Source: Elephas maximus indicus (lineage: Eukaryota > Chordata > Mammalia > Proboscidea > Elephantidae). Taken from it: 64,000 nt of DNA. The stretch spans positions 31,570,378 to 31,634,377 of the forward strand of contig NC_064839.1 in the NCBI RefSeq assembly GCF_024166365.1, in the 5' to 3' direction. This document shows, piece after piece, positions 32,081 through 43,190 of this stretch. The position numbers and the translations under genes are program-made. The notes under the pieces are model-generated. The model made no database searches, had not been told where the DNA came from, and saw nothing but the letters and a program-made list of their open reading frames with translations. Numbering within the stretch: the stretch's first letter is position 1; the number at the start of each line of letters is the position of its first letter.

Positions 32081-35000
32081 CATATTCCTATCCAAATATT
32101 TTGGTGTACCAGACTCTCAGCCTGAGTAGAAACCTGGGCGAGAGAGAAGAACAACCCTTTATCTCAATAAGAATCTCAGAACTCTGCAACTGTCTGACAA
32201 CTAATTAAACCAAATAACAGTGAGATTTTGCCTCCAGTTCCAAGAACATGTATTATTCACAAGCACTTAAAATTTGAAAGCGGCTTCCTTTTTCTAAGTT
32301 AAATACACTGTCCAGTGAGCGAGCATCAGTTTACAAAACACTTTGTCTTATTTTCCACTGAGTTACTTAATACTCTCCTGTAATCTATTTGCATTGATTC
32401 CTTCTTTATCAACTGTCTATGCATTCCAACGCAGCTCAGAGTTGCAAGAACAGAACGGACACCACTGCTCATTCACCAGGGAGGCAACCGTATTCAGATA
32501 CAAATAAGTACCCACTTAAGACAGTAGTTATTTTCTTTAATAGAGCTTTCCTCTTAATTACAATATAGTGTTAGTTTTTTTTATTCTTGTTCTGAACTTT
32601 CATAATGACACTATCAAACAGTAACAAATACGAACGTGTGCAGCCTGAACTATGCAATTTAATCATAAGCGGTAATTTCCATATCACTGAGGAGGAAAAA
32701 AAAAATCAAATGATTAAACTCCAGCGCGTGAGGACCAATCTTGAATTAAATTTTACTCTCTGCTAAAGTTATGTTTTATGCAGCAATATCAAGAATGGCT
32801 TAAAGGTAATTGTAAAACAGTTACTGTTCATTAAAGCTCCATGCTCCAAAGTGTTTACCGAAGATCGAACTGCTATTCTTTTGGACAAATCAGAAATGCG
32901 TGGCAGACGTCTTCAAAACCTCTTCACAGTATAGGCAATGATAGCACAGTCGTCTCACTAGTAATTCTCTTATTTATTCATTCCCTTCCCCTTGGAATCT
33001 GAAATGATGCTCTTTCTGCCAGAAAAAAAAAAAAAAAAAAAGGGCCAGAAAATCCTACCCAGATCACGGGCTTGGTGAGAGCTGACCTTGTTTGTTGTGC
33101 AGCCCGGGCTCCCATCCCTGCTTCTCCTCAGACAATCTCAAGTTGCAAGGTTTCCCAACTTTCTTGTAAATTCCGAGGTGGGAAGAAGAGGCTGAAGGTA
33201 AGAGGATCCACTGACTTGAAAGATGTTAAATCCTGACAAACTGCTCGAGCGGTAGCCTGAGCCACAGCTAGATTGAATTCGTCTCTCCCGGGAGAGCCAG
33301 ACAAGGCTGGTGGTAACAAAACGGCTTTTCATGGTGCCCTCAAAAGCAGATGGGCCCCATGCACAAAGTTGGAGAAGGGCGTCATTGCCCTCTAGTGGCC
33401 AGAAGTGCAATCTTCCGCGACCGAGCCCATTTCCAGAAATGCACAAGGCTCTCTATGTCAGGATAAAATGATGGCTGAAAGATGCCTAATTACCCTTCTT
33501 GAGTGTTTGCTTTCTCCTTCCTGCTCACAGAGGAGGCTGTGGATGGCTATCGCAGTTAATCCTGACGGAAACGCTGATCCCTGCTCCTAGTGGTTCGCAG
33601 GTTTGTCCAACTTTGTCCAGTTTTTTTTTTCTTTTTAACAGACCTGTTGATTTTTTTTTCCCCCTAATCGATCAAATCAGTCATTTACACAGATCAACCA
33701 CCCTTATACACGTCAGGAGTAATAACTTTGTATTGGAAAGGTTGACAACTCACAATACTTAATAAATCTAGAATGAGGTACTTGACAAATTAACTTTTTA
33801 ATGGAACGATGGCCAGTTTCACAAGGGGAAGAATCATCCCCAACTCACTTCAATTCCTTAAATCAATAGAAAAAAAAAGTGTAGGCTTTCGTAGTCATTC
33901 TGTAAATTTGATAGGTCAAGAAAGAAGATTTGGTACCTACTTTCAAACCATATAGACCACAGCCGTTTAACTATTATTTAACGATTTGGTATGCCTATGA
34001 TCAAAAGGAAAAATATTGAAAATAAACTTACATAAAATTCTGTTTCTTGAGCTGCTGCCTACATAAAGGTATTGAAAATGACGAAAGCCTAAAATGGGAT
34101 TGCAGATCTCTTTAGACGATTCTAAAAATAGATTTGAAAATAACAAATCTAAGTTTATGTGAACCGTTGACTTCCTAGGACACAGGCATTCCCAGGCAAG
34201 GTTTCCAGGCACACCATGCTCATGGGAGTGCATTTGGGGGTTGTAAATCAGGCCTTCAGGTCAAAGTCACGGCGTGTCCCATATGACTGTCCCCAAACCA
34301 GAATCTTTACAAAGCAGCCATGAAATTCTATTTAAAGTGGAAGAAAAACCATGAATTATGAAGACAAGTGCATCAAAGGAGCATGAAAATTGATCTGTAT
34401 TCCCCCAAATCATGGCATGGCTGTCCAACCCTCCCCCCTCCTCCCATGAATAAACAAACAAACATATACAAAGCCGCCACTACAAAGGGGAAATAGGAGT
34501 TCTGGGTCATAAAAAAGAAAAAAAAAAAGAGTCATAACTTTTTTTTTTTAATTCTCAAATTAACAAAAGATTGGATCTTAATTGAAAAGAGAATTTGAGT
34601 TCCTAGCAATTTTACTGCCTGGTGTTCTGATAAGAACACTGAACGTAATGAAAGTTCTAAAGTGCTATCAAGATGGTCCACTGCTTCAATTAGAACTATT
34701 CTGAAAGCCTTTTTTCTAGTAAGCAATAAACTCAGTTTGAGAAAATCTACATGTCCAGGCCTCAATAGATTAACCTATCTGGGTCCTTTCAAACCATCTC
34801 TTCATTCTTTCCTTCCCCAGGCAATGGGAGTGGGGGGTGGTGGTTTGGGCGTATTTCTTTATTTTAAACAATGTAATGAAATGATCAGCTTACGAAGCCT
34901 CCGAAATAATAACTAAAATAATGACAATAATTATTATTAATATTAAAGCATGAATGCCAGCCATCTTCATCTATTGATCTGCCATGTTTCAAAAGCACAA

Positions 35001-35850
35001 ATAAAGAGAATTCTCACTCAAGCAAAGTCTCCTGGCATCTCAGATGCCCTTTGCCGGTCTATACTGAAAACTACTCACATTCCTTTGTGTTAGGCAGGAT
35101 TTCAGTTTTGCAGAGGTTCGAATTCCAGGGCTCACTGGCCAACTCTCAAACTTTGAATCAGAGCTACAATTAAGGGACTTTAGTGAGGGAGCTTCAGGGC
35201 CCCACTGGTATGGGCCACAACTCTGTGCCTTTGTTTGGGAACTTTTACCCCTTTGTTCTACTGGAAGAAGCCTAGACTCCCTGCAGCTGGGGTTGGGCAG
35301 CGACTACTTCTGTGGTCTGGTGCCTGTACCTTCGTATTTGTAGGGAAAAGGATGCCAGGATTAATTAAATGCAGGTCAGCCCCTTCCCTTCTCTCCCCTC
35401 GCATTAGGCTCTAGCGCTAGGAGCCCAGCCTCGCCAATATGGTGATGCGATGCTAGCGGATTCCCGCTCCTGAGAACACATCTGCATCCCCCTCCCCGGG
35501 AAATCCAGACACCCCGCAAAACCATCGATGTCTGCTGCAAACCCAAGTGATAAACAAATTGATCTGTATCTGCTCTCCGGATTAATTATCGTGACATCTC
35601 TGTGATTCAACCGAAAACTTACTGCCCCGTATTAAGCCAGAATGATAGAGGAAAAGAAAGCAAGATTGCAGAGCCATCAGAACAAGATTTCTTTAGGGGG
35701 AAACGGGAGAAAGACTTTAGGGAATCTATGCCCGGATACATCAGGGTTTCAGGAGGAATCGCCCAGTCCTTTGGGACGACCCACCGTCACGCGGGGATGG
35801 CAGGATTAAACAATTAAGAGGTGAAAATTCTCCACAGCAGTACGACGGTC
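32081..35850. other. Repeat-free, single-copy-looking AT-rich flank of the CpG island; candidate conserved non-coding block
   Basis: No AfroSINE, RTE, LTR, L1, MIR or L2 could be recognised over about 3.8 kb, although the surrounding DNA has roughly one SINE per 1-1.5 kb. Only poly(A) at about 33,022-33,040 and short homopolymers occur. It contains homeobox-type AT-rich motifs such as 'ccggattaattatcgtgaca' at about 35,577. Its position next to a large CpG island suggests regulatory DNA. That is an inference, because conservation cannot be tested here. Confidence 0.5.
33387..33402 (-). promoter_or_regulatory. CTCF-like motif
   Basis: The plus strand reads 'gccctctagtggccag', close to the reverse complement of the known CTCF core (consensus-like CCCTCTAGTGG / CCACTAGAGGG). 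It sits about 2.5 kb from the edge of the CpG island. Motif only; occupancy is unknown. Confidence 0.55.
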
Positions 35851-37017
35851 CGTGAAATTCCTCCTGCATTACCAGCAAAAGCAACAGGGCTTCGAGCATC
35901 TAGAAAACCTTTCACCGGGGAGAGGGAGCGCGCGGAGCCCCCGGCGAAAGCAGGGCCTAGGCAAGAAAGGGACAAGGAGCCCGGACCCGCTAGCCTCCCC
36001 CACCCCACTTTCTCTGGGGACTCGGATTCTCTGTGCGACGCTGGCTCTCCTACAGTTCCGCCCGCGTTGCAGGGGAAAGGGGTGCCCACCTTGGCACCCT
36101 CCCCAATATGACGGGTTCTCCACGCTTCCCACCTCCCGGCTCGAGTTCAGGGGCAAAGCTCAGGGAGAGAGGCCGTGCGCGCGGGGAGCTGAGCGGCTGG
36201 CGCGCTCCGAGAGGAGGCGCAGGCTTCAGGGAGGGGTTGGTCCGCAAAGTTAACGCTGACCCTGGCAGCTTCACTGAGCCTAAGCCGAGTCGAGCCCTAG
36301 TCTGAGCCGCTCGCGGACCTACCCCACGGCTGGCGGGAGCTGGAGGCGGTCCCCGGATCTCGGAGACACTCGGGCTGGAAGGCTGGCGCGCGCGCCGCAG
36401 TTGGCAGCCCCAGAGCCGCAGTCGGCGGACTCCAACCCACGCTATCAAAGTGCGGGGGATTGCCGCCCAGAGCTCAGGTTCTTCGGTTTCCCGGGACTTC
36501 CCCGGAGGTCTCAACCGGAGGACCCAGCCCTGGGGAGCCCTCAGTGGGGCGCGGGAGGAAGAGGTAGAACCCCTGCAGAGCGCGGTCGTGCCGCTGCTTT
36601 TGGGAAAAGAGGCAGCGCAGGCGGGCTGGCGGGCACGGCGCCGGGGGCGACTTTCCCCAGAGACATGCCCGCGGGCAGTCGGCGTGTCGGGGCTCAGCTC
36701 TGCAGCCCCTTGCCCCACCCAGGTACGAACTCCTCTTCAGCGGCCTTGGCGCAGACCTCAGTCAAGGCCCGAGCGGGCGAGAGGTTAGAGCGCACATCTG
36801 GCGCCTCTGCTCCCTGCGCTGCCCGCACCCACAGCTGGCTCCCTTTTCCCTGATTTTTAAACAAATCTTCTCTTACACCCCCCACCCCCTTCAGTTTCGG
36901 ATGGAGAAGCCTCTCCAGTCAGCAAGCCTCCCTCCCCCCGGCATTCCCTTCCAGGGGACCCCCCCCCCCCGCAAAACCTCATCCAGGCGAGAGGAAGGGA
37001 CTGGTGGCGCGGCTCAC

Positions 37018-37440
37018 CTGGGGCCGTTGCGAGTGGGCGCGACACTGGGCCGTCGGTCCTTGGCGCAGGGCGAGCGCAGCGGTGTCAGCCCTGGCCCCAG
37101 TCCGGGTCCCATTCACAAGTCGGCGGCGGCTGCGAGCGGCCCCCGCGGCATCTGCTCCTCGGCCTGCGACGCTCCCCTCGGCTGGCGGCGGCCGCGGAAT
37201 GAGCCGCGGAGCGCGCTAGTGGCAGGAATGAGAAACCGGGGGGAGGTGGCGGGCTGGCGGAGGGGGGGCGGAGGAAGAGGGAGGCCGCCGCCAGGAGGGA
37301 AGGCAAGGGCGGGGGGCGGAGGGAGCGGAGGCAGCGAGAGGCGGCAAGCTGGGCCGCGAGGAGGCTGTGGAGGCCGACCCGGTCCACGCTCCTCCCCCGG
37401 GGCCCCAGCGGTGCCAACCCCTGGATTCCAGGCCTCCCCT
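37018..37440 (-). other. Candidate first exon of an unidentified minus-strand gene
   Basis: On the minus strand, sequence with 5'-UTR-like composition ends in a textbook donor, CAG|GTGAGC, with the last exon base at 37,018. An ATG at 37,112-37,110 opens a frame that stays open for 31 codons plus two bases up to the donor. It begins MGPGLGPGLTPLRSPC and would pass into the next exon in phase 2. A 12-codon upstream frame starts at 37,151-37,149, and its TGA (37,115-37,113) directly abuts that ATG. The 5' boundary is a guess based on the CCAAT box at 37,523-37,532. I do not recognise the peptide. The exon could be wholly non-coding. Confidence 0.42.
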
Positions 37441-37522
37441 CCCGCCCCGGGTCGCTGAGCTCCGGCTCGCCGGGGGCTCAGACAGAGTCTGGAGCGACTG
37501 AAGTTGGCCTCCAGGGACGCAC

Positions 37523-37532
37523 AGCCAATCAG
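37523..37532 (+). promoter_or_regulatory. CCAAT box (NF-Y-type)
   Basis: The sequence 'agccaatcag' matches the extended NF-Y consensus, which works in either orientation. It lies inside the CpG island, about 85 bases upstream of the putative minus-strand start region. Confidence 0.55.
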
Positions 37533-39819
37533 GGAGGGGAGCGGAGGGGCTGGGGAGGGGCTGGAACCCCGTTTTTCCTCCTTCCCCCCAAACCCGCTCC
37601 AGCTGGTCAGGCTGGGCCTTGGCCCTGCCGGCCCGGATAGTGGGTTGGGATAAAGGATTGTCCCAGCGGGGGTGGCAATCGAGAATTCGCAAGCGCATCC
37701 TATTCCATCTCACCCCACGTTCCGAAAATCCCTCCACGTCGGCGGCGGCTGCCCTACCCCCAACCCCTTGCGAACTCTGCTTGCGACGCGATGGCTAAGC
37801 CGGCGTGATGGGGACTTAGAACTTGGGAACAGCTAAGTCTCTGTTCTCTCCTGCTTCCCCCCGCCCCCCGAAAAAAAGCCTAGCGTACGGAGAAGGGCGC
37901 AGGGGGCCTCGTCAGGGTCGGCCTCTGCGATTCCCCGGGGGTGCCTTGGTGCCTGCCTCACACTAGTACCGGTGGCCCCCGCGGGCAGCGTCACTTGTTG
38001 CCTCCCCAAACCCCCTCACCATAGACCCATCACCAACCCCGGGGTGTGGAGGCCCTTGTACGGAAGGGAGGGTCTGAGGGGCGCAGTGCCTGCATCCTCC
38101 TCTGTCCTCCCGGTTACTCTTCCATCGGGGACCCACTGCAGAGAAGGAGCCCCGGGCCCGCTCTGTGCCTTCGTGAGGCCGCTGGGAAACGGCAGGAGGG
38201 GACATGGCTTCGAAATTATGCCAGGGGCTGGACGAGGTGCTCGTGGTGTATGTGTTGGGGCGGGGGGCGGGGCAGACCCGCACACATCACGGTCCCAGAG
38301 ATGGAGAAACAACTGTGACCCGCGTGGGGACCCGGGCTGGGCCAAGTTTCCGGGGAGTGGGAGGAGTAGCGGAAAGAGAAGACACGGAGGGGAGGTGAAG
38401 CAGCAAATGGGTTAAGTGTGAAAAGGCAAGGCCGCCAAGAGAAATCAGGACCGGGATGAGAAGGGAGGAGGGTGAGTGCCAGGGCCGGGCTGAAGAAGTG
38501 GAAAGAGGGCGCGGAGGGGCAGGAGGGCGCTGGAGCGCAGCATTCGGCACTAGCGTGAGGGGAGGAGAGGGCTGAGGAGTTAACGGAAAAGAGGCCCAGG
38601 AAAGAAGAGAAAGCCTGGGACGGGGCGCGAAGGCGGAAGGGGTGCTGAGCGCGGTAGAGGAGAAGGGCGCCCCACCCCGCCCTGCGCCCCTCGCCGCCAG
38701 CCCCGGGGTATCCTGCGGCCAGCGCTTCCCCTGCTTGTGAGCCGCGCAGGGGAACGTGCGCGTGGGCGGGGGGCGGGGCTACGCCGCCACCCCCAGCCCT
38801 GCTGTCGGAGCTTATTTTGGGGACTCCCGGGACCCTGCGGCGCCCCAGCACGAGGACCGGGCGGCCCAGACGCGCCTGCCACCCTCCCTGTGGCCAAGGC
38901 TTTACTTCTGCCAGGAGAGGAGGGAGCAAGTTGCGTATGCCCAGTTCCCTGGCTCCTCCACCACCTCCTGCCTCTCCCCACCAACCCCAACACCGGCCTC
39001 CAGTGTGACAGGCCTCTGGGCCCCCGAACCCCCACCCCAGTCACAGCAGTCTGGGACGGGGGACGCTCGGGGTCGCCAACGCCGAGAGTTCCCGGGAGAG
39101 CCCAGTGTGCTGCTCGCAGGGCCTGCCTCGTTCTTCTGACTCCGCGGGTTGGTCCTTGGCCCAGCCCTTTCCACACCTTCGCCTTGCTTCCTCTCAAAAT
39201 CTTTGTCTCTTCATCTGCTACCTCCGTCTGCTGAAAGCTGAAAACTCCCACTTTGGGTGTGTCCCAGGCCACTGCTGAAAGTTCCCACTCTAATGGGGCA
39301 TAGTGATGGTGATGGGGTACTGGGACCGCTCCATTTCCGCTTGTGATGAAGTTACACAGGAGAGGAGGGAACAGAGTCCGACTGTTGCTCAGACACTCCA
39401 GTCACTTGCTCTTGTTTGGCTACACACTGTTGTCTGGATTTTCTCGTCCTTTCCACGTGGACATAAAGGCAACATGAAGCCACCGCCAGTGTAACTACAC
39501 AGACACAAAGATGCCCAGGATCTGTGATGTTCAGGACATCTCTTGATGCCTGAGAAAAAGTTCCATTCATTCCATCGTGGAGGTAAGCCTGGTAACATAT
39601 GATCTGGTCTTGAATTTTCTCTTTGCTTTCTGTTCAAAATTTATCGAATGGCAACAAATTTTTTTGGACCATTCGTTTATAAACGATAGCATTAGGTAAT
39701 TTAAAAAAAAGAGTTAAAAATTGTTTGGAAGCTTTCTACTGATATTGTACATCCAGCGGGTAGCACCGCTCTATTCCTTTGCACATCCAGCAGTTTTGAG
39801 CCTGGAGTTCTACCCAACC

Positions 39820-40263
39820 AAGAGAACCGAAAACATCTGCCCAAACAAAGACATGTACCTGCTTGTTCGTAACAGCATTATTCATAATAACCCAAATCCA
39901 AATGAGTGGATACACAAAACATGGCATATTCATATAATGGAATACTATTCGGCAATGAAAAAGACAGAAGTGTTGATGCGTGTTATAACATAAACCTCAA
40001 AGACATTTGGTAAGTGAAAGAAGCCATATACAAAACCACACATCGTATGATTCCATCTCTCGGAAATGTCCAGAAAAGACACAGTTATAGATACAGGAAG
40101 CAAATCAGTGGTGGCCTAGGGCTGGGGGTTTGAACAGGAATTGACTACAAATGGGTATGAAGGAACTTTGTAGCGTGGTGGGGATGTTCTAAAATGCATA
40201 CAGGCGATGGCTGCACGAATCTGTAAATTTACTAAAAATCATTAAATTGCACCAAAAAAAAAA
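39820..40263 (+). mobile_element. L1 LINE 3' region
   Basis: Forward sequence contains the widely conserved L1 phrase 'tataatggaatactattcgg', then 'caatgaaaaagacagaagtg', 'tgattccatctctcggaaat', 'ggtatgaaggaactttgtag' and a terminal A-tract at 40,252-40,263. It is a truncated relic, the first repeat met beyond the CpG island. Confidence 0.82.
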
Positions 40264-41360
40264 ATTCCTTTTACTTTATTCCCAGGTTTTTTTTTTTTTT
40301 AATTCCCAGGGTATCAGGACCTGAAGCTAAGCCCTGGGGGAGAGGGAGGGCGAGATTTTTGCAAGGCAGGTATAAAAAGAGAAAAATGGAGGGGGGGGAA
40401 GGGTTCAGGTTGTTATGGAACGATAACCAAGTTCTATTTTGGCAACTGCTTTGGAGAGTCTTGGAAGTGTTAAAGCAAGTTAATTCCCTCCTTTCATTCT
40501 TCTAAGTGATTAATTCCTGGGAACTAGAGTTAGGCATTCTAGTTAGTGACATTTTAAACACACCTACACAGAGACACAGTACAAAGTGCACATTTCAGAG
40601 GGGATTTTTTTTATGACTATGTTAGGCTCTGTCTTAGAAATCCATATCAAGCACTATGGGTGGGGTACTGTGTGATTACAGTTTAGATTAAAAAAGGAAA
40701 AGAAAAAAAGATCCCACTGACAGCTTAAGTTGAAAGATTCAGTTCCACCAGGCAGCCAAAAGTTTGGGTGTTTATCTTAACTTGCCTCACCTTTCCTTCA
40801 CCTTGTTCTTCTTTCAGAGAAGGAGCCAGGGTTCACAGTTGCTCTGGAGTGGGGATTAAACAGCCCCTTCTACTTCCTGCTGCTTCCAAATCCAGACAAA
40901 GATGAGACCCAAAGGGACCCTTTGTTGCCTTTGTCCTTGTAGCACTAGGCTGATAATTTCCTGTAGGTTCCCTCATCAAAGTTACCAGGCTTTCATCCAT
41001 TTGATGTGCCCTGTCTTAGACTCTGAAGATAACCAGGCCCTGCTGAGTCAGTTCCTTGTTTACACTTAGAAACTCCAGGCTCCCCAGGCCATCTCAAAGC
41101 ATCCTGCTCCAGAGGCGTCCTTTGGTGAGTGGTGTAAAGGGCAGGCAAGATCCAAGCAGGTAGTGGGTTTCATCACACTGCGGTGACCTCCCAGCATGCC
41201 TTCCCCAGGCAAAAGAAAGACATTGGGAACGATGGAACAAGGACACACTTTCAGACTCAGTCACTTCAGGGGAACACTCCCACAGCTGCCTCTGCCAAGA
41301 AAAGTGGGGTGACCGCGGGCCTTTAACCTGTGTCTGATTCCTGGTTTGGCACCTACTGGC
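40264..41360. other. Non-coding interval, no gene seen
   Basis: Single-copy-looking sequence with purine-rich tracts at about 40,340-40,400. No splice-supported coding frame was recognised. Confidence 0.45.
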
Positions 41361-42352
41361 TGTTATGGATTGAATAGTGTTCTCCCAAAGTACGTGTTAG
41401 AATTCTAACCCTCCATCTGTGGATGCAATCCATCTGGGAATGGAGTTGTCTTTGTTTGTTAATGAGGCCATAATCAGTGTAGGGTGTGTCTTAGACCTAA
41501 TCACTCTTAGATATAAAAAGAGAAGAGTAGGCACAGAGACAAGCAAGAAGAGTTGGGGAAAGGTAGATGCCACCTGGAGATCTCCAAGGAACAGTGAGAA
41601 GGGCTCTAGAAAAGCTGAGACAAAGATCTTCCCCGAGAATGAACACAGTACCAGCGTGCCTTCCCCTAGAGCTCATCACCTGAATTCAGACTTCTAGCCT
41701 CCTTGTTTTTGTTCTTGTCATTAGGTGCCATCAAATTGGTTCTCACTCATAGCAACTCCAAGGACAACAGAATGAAATACTGCCAGGCCCTGCACCATCC
41801 TTACAATCCTTGTTAGGTGAGCCCATTGTTGGAGCCATTGTGTCAGTCCGTCTCATTGAAGGTCATCCTCTTTTCCACTGACTCTTTACCTTACCAACCA
41901 TGATGTCCTTCTCCAGGGACTAGTCCCTCCTGATAACATTCCCAAAGTACATGAGACAAAGTCGTGCCATCTTCACTTCCAGGGAGCACTCTGGCTGTAC
42001 TTCTCCCAAGACAGATTTGTTCATTCTTCTGGCAGTCCATGGTATATTCAGTATTCTTCACCAACACCATAATTCAAAGGCATCAGTTCTTCTTCGGTCT
42101 CTTTATTCTTTCGCATGCATGTGAGGTGAAGGAATAGACGGCCAGGTTCTTCCTTCCTAGTCTGGCTTAGTCTGGAAGCTCCGCTGAAAACTGTGGACCA
42201 TGGGTGACCCTGCTGGTATTTGAAATACCGGTGACATAGCTTCCAGCATCACAGCAACATACAAGCCACCACAGTACGACGAACTGACACATGCGTGCTG
42301 GTCTAGCCTCCTAACTGTAAGGAAATAAATTTCTGTTATAGCTGCACTAGAC
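41361..42352 (+). mobile_element. MaLR/ERVL-type LTR, copy C, split by an RTE derivative
   Basis: It starts 'tgttatggattgaatagtgt' and continues to 'gaattcagacttctagcctc' at 41,702. It resumes after the insertion with 'ctaactgtaaggaaataaat' and ends 'gttatagctgcactagac'. The structure parallels copies A and B. No retroviral coding sequence is attached. Confidence 0.75.
41703..42301 (-). mobile_element. Internally deleted, non-autonomous RTE derivative
   Basis: The plus strand begins with the RTE 3' tail ('ttgttcttgtcattaggtgc') and the antisense C-terminal ORF up to 'catcagttcttcttcggtct'. It then jumps to the RTE 5' UTR ('gtctggcttagtctggaagc', 'ccatgggtgaccctgctggt'), ending at the element's 5' terminus near 42,297. 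The central endonuclease/RT region is missing. Perfect ten-base copies of 'tctagcctcc' flank it at 41,693-41,702 and 42,302-42,311. Confidence 0.88.
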
Positions 42353-42719
42353 AAAGACTTGATCTCCGTGAGTTTCCAATTCTGTAGAGTGGAGGTTATG
42401 ACCTGTGCCTAGATTGTTGCAAGGATTAAATGTGTCCACGTACCTACAGCAAAAAGCACTGAGCTTGGAACATAGGCTCAATGAATGAAAGTTATTAATT
42501 ACTATTAGTAATTATTAGGTCTGATTATTAACACATCTTAAAAGACCTGAGCAAGAGACAAGTCATGTTATAATTATGAATTATGATAATTATGAAGATT
42601 AATCTTAAATAGGATTAGTAATAAAACTTCTGGCTAAGAATGGTATGACAATTCACAATTTCCTGACACTGTAAGATGTGTTCAAGGTCACATGGAATGA
42701 GATGTGCCAGTCTCAGAGG

Positions 42720-42835
42720 CAGAGGCCCTAGGTTATTTTCAAGATTAGCTGCAAGTTCATTGAGTCACCTCAGGTAAGTCATCCCCTTGCTCTGAGCCTA
42801 AGCTCCTTAGCTGCAAAGGGAGAGCTCACCTAAGA
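42720..42835 (+). repeat. MIR relic
   Basis: The phrases 'gcaagttcattgagtcacct', 'caggtaagtcatccccttgc' and 'tctgagcctaagctccttag' follow the MIR core order. Confidence 0.55.
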
Positions 42836-42905
42836 TGAGCTCTGGGAAGGATCCTTCCAGAGCTGAAATTCTAGAATTTTTAAGTACTGCTTTCTTCATT
42901 AAAAG

Positions 42906-42923
42906 GGCCCTGGGTAGTGCAAG
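42906..42923 (+). mobile_element. AfroSINE head (second subfamily), interrupted
   Basis: The phrase 'ccctgggtagtgcaa' is the first bases of a second-subfamily AfroSINE. Another AfroSINE (42,924-43,092) is inserted in it, and it resumes at about 43,093 with 'ggtggtgcaaagtgtttg'. Confidence 0.7.
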
Positions 42924-43092
42924 GAGGCCTGGTGGCCTGGTGGTTAAGTGCTACAGCTGCTAACCAGAAGGTTAGCAGTTCAAATCCACCATCTGCTCCT
43001 TGGAAGCCCTATGGGGTAGTTCTGCTGTGTCCTATACGGTCACTATGGGTTGGAATTGACTCAACAGTAGGGGGTTTGATTTTGATTTGGGG
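42924..43092 (+). mobile_element. AfroSINE, forward, short form, inserted in another AfroSINE
   Basis: It runs from 'aggcctggtggcctggtggt' to 'gactcaacagtagggggttt'. The similar strings 'gggtagtgcaa' and 'ggggtggtgcaaa' on its two sides fit a target duplication within the older SINE head. Confidence 0.85.
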
Positions 43093-43190
43093 TGGTGCAA
43101 AGTGTTTGTGCTCATCTACTAGTGGAAAGGTTGGTGGTTCAGACCCACTCAGTGGCACCAGAGAAGACCTCGGATCTGCGTAAATATTAA
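43093..43190 (+). mobile_element. AfroSINE body (second subfamily), remainder of the interrupted copy
   Basis: It runs from 'gtggtgcaaagtgtttgtgc' through 'cccactcagtggcaccagag' and is truncated near 'gcgtaaatattaag'. Confidence 0.75.

Larger units (their letters stand above)
35870..39150. promoter_or_regulatory. Large CpG island / promoter region
   Basis: Base composition changes sharply from AT-rich to very GC- and CpG-rich between about 35.87 and 39.15 kb. Many CGCG, GCGC and GGGCGG strings occur, for example 'gggcggggggcggggctac' at about 38,764 and 'ggggcggggggcggggc' at about 38,258. Methylated mammalian DNA loses CpGs, so this much retained CpG implies an unmethylated promoter. The many long open frames on both strands here are what GC-rich DNA gives by chance, and none shows a recognisable domain. 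An island over 3 kb long is more typical of developmental regulators than housekeeping genes. The gene is not identified. Confidence 0.92.

Noticed and set aside
36050-36718. Minus-strand open frame of 222 codons in the CpG island
   Set aside because: GC-rich DNA has few stop codons, and overlapping long frames exist on both strands and in several frames at the same place. The composition is arginine/proline/serine-rich with no domain.
38216-39272. Two long minus-strand open frames (237 and 230 codons) at the distal end of the island
   Set aside because: They overlap each other in different frames and overlap long plus-strand frames as well. This pattern is typical of GC-rich non-coding DNA, and no family was recognised.
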